The position numbers were made by a program, and so were the translations under genes. 64,000 nt of DNA from Hordeum vulgare subsp. vulgare (lineage: Eukaryota; Streptophyta; Magnoliopsida; Poales; Poaceae): the NCBI RefSeq assembly GCF_904849725.1, contig NC_058519.1, positions 184,377,703 through 184,441,702 on the forward strand, in the 5' to 3' direction. The notes under the pieces are model-generated. The model ran no database searches. It was not told where the DNA came from and was given only the letters and a program-made list of their open reading frames with translations. Shown here piece after piece: positions 60,026 through 64,000 of this stretch (position 1 is the first letter of the stretch; each line of letters starts with the position of its first letter).

Positions 60026-60255
60026 CAAACCGTCTAGCTGAGCTGGGGATTGAACTCTCGCAAGAGGCTATCACTGACAGAACTCTTCAATCACTGCCAC
60101 CAAGCTACAAGAGCTTTGTGTTGAACTATAACATGCAAGGGATGAACAAGTCACCCGGCGAGTTATTCGCGATGCTGAAAGTCGCAGAGTCAGAACTCCG
60201 GAAAGAGCATCAAGTGCTGATGGTCAATAAGACCACTGGTTTCAAGAGAAATGGG
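60026..60255 (+). pseudogene. gag: Angela Gag, continuation after Athila insertion
   Basis: Continues the Copia gag with motifs LAELGIEL, LPPSYKSFVLNYNMQGM and KSPGELFAMLKVAE, open until the next insertion at 60256. No stop is seen in the two gag parts, so the gag frame was probably intact when the Athila element inserted. Confidence 0.88.
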
Positions 60256-60788
60256 TGATGGGGTTATAGTCCCAGGGTAGGGTCATAGGCCTGCCCTATA
60301 GGTCCTACCCAAGGACTACCCTTCATAGAGGACAAGGCCGTTAGACAGTTCCGACTGAACTAAGGACTCCCCCGTCATCCAGTCGGTGACGAGCACTCGG
60401 AGCGTATTTAATGTACCGACTGGATTCCACTCTGTACATCGTAACCTCCCAAGAGGGCAACAGTCATACGTTTTCATACACCATTATTAACATTTAAGGC
60501 TTATGTTACCTGTAACGTAGGCATTTATTCACCGCTATTCCACCCCTGTCCACCGGGCCATTATGAAGGGCAGCACACTCTATATAAGCCGCCCTTCCCC
60601 ACTGGTGCAGGGGTCGGCTTTTACTGTAATCCCAGATTCCACTCAACACTAAGCTCCCAAGAGCACTGAGACGTAGGGCTTTTACCTCCACCGTAGAGGG
60701 GCCTGAACTCATACATCCTTGCTGTAGCTAAGGCTCTGCCCATCCTTTCGTACCCCACACATCTACTGTTATACTTATACCCACGACA
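60256..60788 (+). repeat. Fatima-like 5' LTR
   Basis: 533 bp, TG...CA ends (TGATGGGG to CCACGACA), with a TATA box at 60581-60588. Confidence 0.88.
60581..60588 (+). promoter_or_regulatory. TATA box of Fatima-like LTR
   Basis: TATATAAG about 200 bp before the LTR end, preceded by 'gcagcacactc', in the expected core-promoter position. Confidence 0.65.
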
Positions 60789-60790
60789 GT

Positions 60791-60808
60791 TGGCGCCCAC
60801 CATGGGGC
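60791..60808 (+). other. Fatima-like primer-binding site
   Basis: TGGCGCCCACCATGGGGC two bases after the LTR, of the type seen in Tat-lineage Gypsy elements (usually CCGTGGGGC; here an A replaces G). Confidence 0.75.
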
Positions 60809-60855
60809 TGGCGTCTAAGCGACTTCCGACGAGTTTGCGATTTCATCTTTTCATC

Positions 60856-62744
60856 ATGTCGTCCGGCGGAGATCTGTGTGTGGGTCACGAGATCCTCTTT
60901 GGCGCACTCTCCTTCATCGTCGATGATTCGGCATGGCTTCGGGACGCGCCTCTCGACGTCGAGGCGCTCCCCAGTCGCGGGGCTACGCACTTCCGTGCCG
61001 GTTCCCGCGGCGTCCTTCTTCTCCAGCCATCGGCCCCGGTGTCGATCCTCGACCCCGTCACGCGCCGCAACAAGCGATCCCGTCGCCCCCGGCTCCAGCG
61101 TTGGGTGCGACACGCCCAGGCGCGATAGCGCGCGTCCTCTCAAGTGGCGGTGCTCGAATCGGTTGTGGTCGCGCCGCCATCCCAGTGCTTGGACTCAGTT
61201 CCGACTGAGCTACCTTCCGAGTACCTGGGTCGCGGTCCTGCAACCGAAGTTCTCATGGACGATTCCCATGAAAGTCCCCTCCGGACTGGTCAGAACGAGC
61301 ATGAGGTCGGAGAATCATCTGGCGCTCGTAGTCAACACCGTCGTTCTGCCAGTCGACGCACTCGCCAGAGCGACGTCGAGGTGTTCCGCACACCCATCCT
61401 CAACCTGGCTGCAGCTGCCAGGATAGCCGATTCTCTCCAGTCGACTGATTCGGAGGCTGGCAGAGGGAACGAGCAGATTCGTGCCCTGTTGCATATGGCG
61501 CAGCAGCAAAATTCGGCGGTCTCCCAGTCGCACAACAGGATCCACAACAGTTCTTTTCACGCGAACACGCATCGGTCGGTTTTCAGCCCCGACTCTCATC
61601 AGCGACGCAGAGGGGGCAGCCGTTCCAGGAATCCCGAAGATCGTCGCCGTTCATGCACCCCTCCGCGGGGTGGGCTTTACGGACCGCGGCATCACGATGA
61701 TCGTCGTTCGGTCGGCGACGCGCATGATCCAAGGCCCGACGCAAGAGGGTACATCGCCCAGAAGAAGGTCGACAGGAGTCGAGCCCACCGTGATGGTCAC
61801 GATAGAGACCGTCCGAGTGGAAGCAGGACCGTCGTCTCTGGGCCCGAGTGCTTCAGTCGGGCCATCCGTTCAGTTGACATCCCTCCCAACTTCCGATTGG
61901 CGACGGGAATCAGCAAGTTCACAGGAGAGTCCAAACCAGAAACGTGGTTGGACGACTACAAAGTGGCAGTCCAGATCGGTGGCGGAGATGACCAGGTCGC
62001 CATGAAACATCTCCCCCTGATGCTCGACGGCTCGGCGCGAGCTTGGCTGAACCAGTTGGCTCCGTCAAGCATCTACAGCTGGGCAGATCTGTCCCGAGTG
62101 TTCATCAGGACCTTCTAGGGCACGTGCAAACGCCCTGCTGGTCTCGTGGAGCTCCAGCACTGCGTCCAGAAGCAGAACGAGCCCTTGCGCAATTTCATCC
62201 AGCGCTGGACGACCCTCTACCACACGATGGAGAACGTCACGGAACATCAAGCAGTCTGCGCTTTCAAGGCAGGCATGCGGTACAGGGATCTGTACCTGAA
62301 ATTCGGTCGGACAGACGACATCTCCATGAGCAAGATGATGGAGATAGCCGCATGTTATGCAAATGACGAAGAGGAGGACCGCATACGTAGCGGCAAGCAT
62401 AAGCCAGTCGCTGATGGAGATGGGAACAACAATCGGAAGCAGAAGCAGAAAGCTCAACCCACTCCGCAAGCAGAGGCAGCAGCCGTTACAAATGCCAAGT
62501 TCAAAGGAAAGGGGAAATCTCAGTACACCCCCAAGAAGAAACAGTTCGGGAATTCCATCCTGGATCAGCCATGTCCAATCCACACGAAGATGGACGAAGA
62601 AGGCAATCCTATATTCCCAAAGCATACCACTCGACAGTGTCGCCTCCTGATCCAAGGATTCGGTGAAGGGCAGCCGAGTGAAAAGGACAACGAGCAGATG
62701 ATGAGGACAAGGAGGATCCGTTCCCCCAAGTCCATGCAACGTTG
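60856..62744 (+). pseudogene. gag: Fatima-like Gag with two nonsense codons
   Basis: Frame from ATG 60856 (MSSGGDLCVGHEIL), preferred over an ATG at 60802 that lies within the PBS. In-frame TAG codons are at 61126-61128 and 62116-62118; otherwise the frame is open to 62743-62745. The N-terminal domain is followed by a long Arg/Ser/Asp-rich region (61320-61850). The Gag core (FTGESKPETWLDDYK, LMLDGSARAWLNQL, LRNFIQRW) lies at 61910-62320. The C-terminal part is basic and has a C-x-IH..CR arrangement (CPIHTK, TRQCRLLIQGF) that may act as a zinc knuckle. A one-base shift near 62700 moves the end out of frame with pol. Confidence 0.88.
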
Positions 62745-64000
62745 ATGATTTTTGCTGATGTGGAAAGAAAAAGTCGACTGAAGCTGGTGAGCAGGGAGGT
62801 GAATATGGCAACCCCAACCACCCCCACGTTCCTCAAATGGTCACAGACTGCGACCACCTTTGATCAGTCAGACCATCCAGCACACGTGCCCACCCCAGGG
62901 AGGCAAGCTCTGGTCGTCGACCCGGTGGTGGAAGGAGTCCGACTGCGCAAAGTCCTCATGGACGGCGGCAGCGGTTTGAACATCATGTATGCCGACACTC
63001 TCAAGGGAATGGGCATTCCGATGTCCAAACTTAGCGAGAGCAGTATGCAGTTTCACGGAGTCGTCCCAGGACGAAAGGCCAAGTCACTCGGCCAGATCGC
63101 GTTGGATGTCGTCTTCGGCTCTGACAAGAACTTCCGTAAGGAGAAGCTGACATTCGAGGTGGTGGACTTCCAGAGTGCATACCATGCGATTCTGGGTCGT
63201 CCGGCGTATGCGCGTTTCATGGCCCGTCCATGTTACGTGTATTTGAAGCTGAAGATGCCAGGCCCCAAAGGTGTGATCACGGTCACAGGAAATCGGCAGC
63301 GAGCCAAGGAGTGTTTGCAGCAGGGGTCGAGGATTGCCGATCAGCAGATGGCTATTCTCGAGTTGGATGAGTACAAGAAGACCGCCGACCCCGCTGACCT
63401 AATGCGTTCAAAGAAGCCAGCTTCTGAGTCCGCATTCCAGTCGGCGGGCGACACGAAGAAAGTCAGCATCCACCCGACAGACGACACTGCCGCCCCGACG
63501 AACATCTCCACCACCCTTGATCCAAAATAGGAAGTCGAGCTCATCCAATTCCTCCGTGAGAACTGGCACATTTTCGCATGGAAGCCCGCTGACATGCCAG
63601 GTGTACCCAGGGAGTTGGCTGAGCACCGACTGCATGTGGATCCTGCTGCTCGACCCGTCCGAGAGCGCCTGCGTCGGTCCGCTGCGCACAAGAGGAAGGC
63701 AATCGGAGAGGAGGTGGCTAAACTTTTGGCAGCCAACTTCATTCGCGAGGTGCACCACTCCGAGTGGCTCGCTAATGTGGTCATGGTGCCCAAGAAGGAC
63801 AAGTCTCTCCGTATGTGCATCGATTTCAAGCATCTCAATAAGGTCTGTCCGAAAGATCACTTCCCGCTGCCCCGCATCGATCAAATTGTCGATCCGACTG
63901 CGGGTTGCGAGCGTTTATCCTTCCTTGATGCCTATTCGGGCTATCATCAGATCCGTCTGTATGGTCCGGATGAATTAAAAACAGCCTTCATCACCCCATT
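62745..64000 (+). pseudogene. pol: Fatima-like Pol, protease and start of RT (truncated by window)
   Basis: Segment 62742-63530 carries the retropepsin-like domain with active site LMDGGSGLNIMY near 62960 and the downstream HAILGRPAYARF motif. TAG at 63528-63530 interrupts, after which the same frame resumes with AWKPADMPGVP and enters RT: EVHHSEWLANVVMVPKKD, MCIDFKHLNKVCPKDHFPLP and FLDAYSGYHQIRL. The sequence ends before the catalytic DD box. The stop fits a CAG-to-TAG change. Confidence 0.88.

Larger units (their letters stand above)
44069..60255 (+). mobile_element. Angela-type Copia element, 5' part, with nested insertions
   Basis: 5' LTR 44069-48188 (about 1.8 kb after removing a nested solo LTR), degenerate PBS, leader and gag. 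Gag is split by an Athila-type element (49891-60020) and then by a Fatima-like element from 60256. The rest (pol and 3' LTR) must lie to the right of the window. The base before the LTR suggests a target duplication AAAAG (44064-44068), which cannot be confirmed here. Confidence 0.88.
60256..64000 (+). mobile_element. Fatima-like Gypsy element (Tat lineage), 5' part
   Basis: 5' LTR 60256-60788, PBS, gag and the start of pol; the window ends inside RT. The LTR start TGATGGGGTTATAGTCCC and the gag type resemble Fatima. Inserted in Angela gag; the bases ATGGG (60251-60255) should be duplicated at its other end outside the window. Composition is clearly GC-richer than the Athila element. Confidence 0.88.

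Noticed and set aside
60775..61143. Antisense ORFs over Fatima-like gag (also 62065-62817 and 63341-63884)
   Set aside because: Shadows of GC-rich gag-pol on the opposite strand, without domains.

Overview
The window looks like intergenic DNA from a large-genome Triticeae grass (wheat, Aegilops or a close relative). Almost everything recognisable is transposable-element sequence: Angela/BARE-type Copia LTRs, Sirevirus-like Copia, Tekay-type chromovirus, Athila-type and Fatima-like (Tat) Gypsy elements, Stowaway MITEs, Mutator-type elements and Helitrons. I see no convincing host gene, tRNA, rRNA or CRISPR array. All family names come from remembered family features, not from a search.

Left block (1-32642) is a deep nest. 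A reverse-oriented Athila-type element (25492 to about 29960, pol/protease/gag on the minus strand) is cut inside its RNase H by a forward Athila LTR (24158-25491). That LTR is interrupted by a Sirevirus-like Copia element (remnants 4220-24157). The Sirevirus 5' LTR is interrupted by an Angela LTR (2684-4219), which is itself interrupted by a long Gypsy LTR (1-2683). The Sirevirus 3' LTR is interrupted by a full-length chromovirus (11936-23540, minus strand, CATAT duplication on both sides). The Sirevirus copy keeps a degraded gag and a downstream accessory (env-position) ORF but shows no pol. The chromovirus keeps one gag-pol frame with at least five nonsense codons, a chromodomain end, and an additional coiled-coil ORF between its 5' LTR and gag.

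Middle block (32643-44068) is AT-rich and built of DNA elements. Two copies of one roughly 1.2 kb repeat (32875-34222 and 37322-41998) have independent insertions: Stowaway MITEs in both, and in the second copy also a 2-kb composite Helitron and a 1.17-kb Mutator-type element with a 9-bp target duplication. Subtracting the insertions gives nearly equal lengths (about 1185 and 1239 bp).

Right block (44069-64000) is an Angela element in plus orientation. Its 5' LTR holds a 2.3-kb solo LTR (CATAC duplication). Its gag is interrupted first by a complete Athila-type element (49891-60020, GTACT duplication, minus strand) and then by a Fatima-like Gypsy element starting at 60256 and running out of the window in its reverse transcriptase.

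The genes shown do not work together as a pathway; they are parasites inserted in one another. Nearly every coding region is disrupted by stops or frameshifts. The most unusual observations are the pol-less Sirevirus with palindrome arrays both in its LTR and upstream of its accessory ORF, the chromovirus leader ORF, the Helitron with two successive 3' ends flanking a GC-rich 159-bp tandem repeat, and the pair of repeat copies that allows relative dating of insertions. I found no convincing undescribed cellular system.
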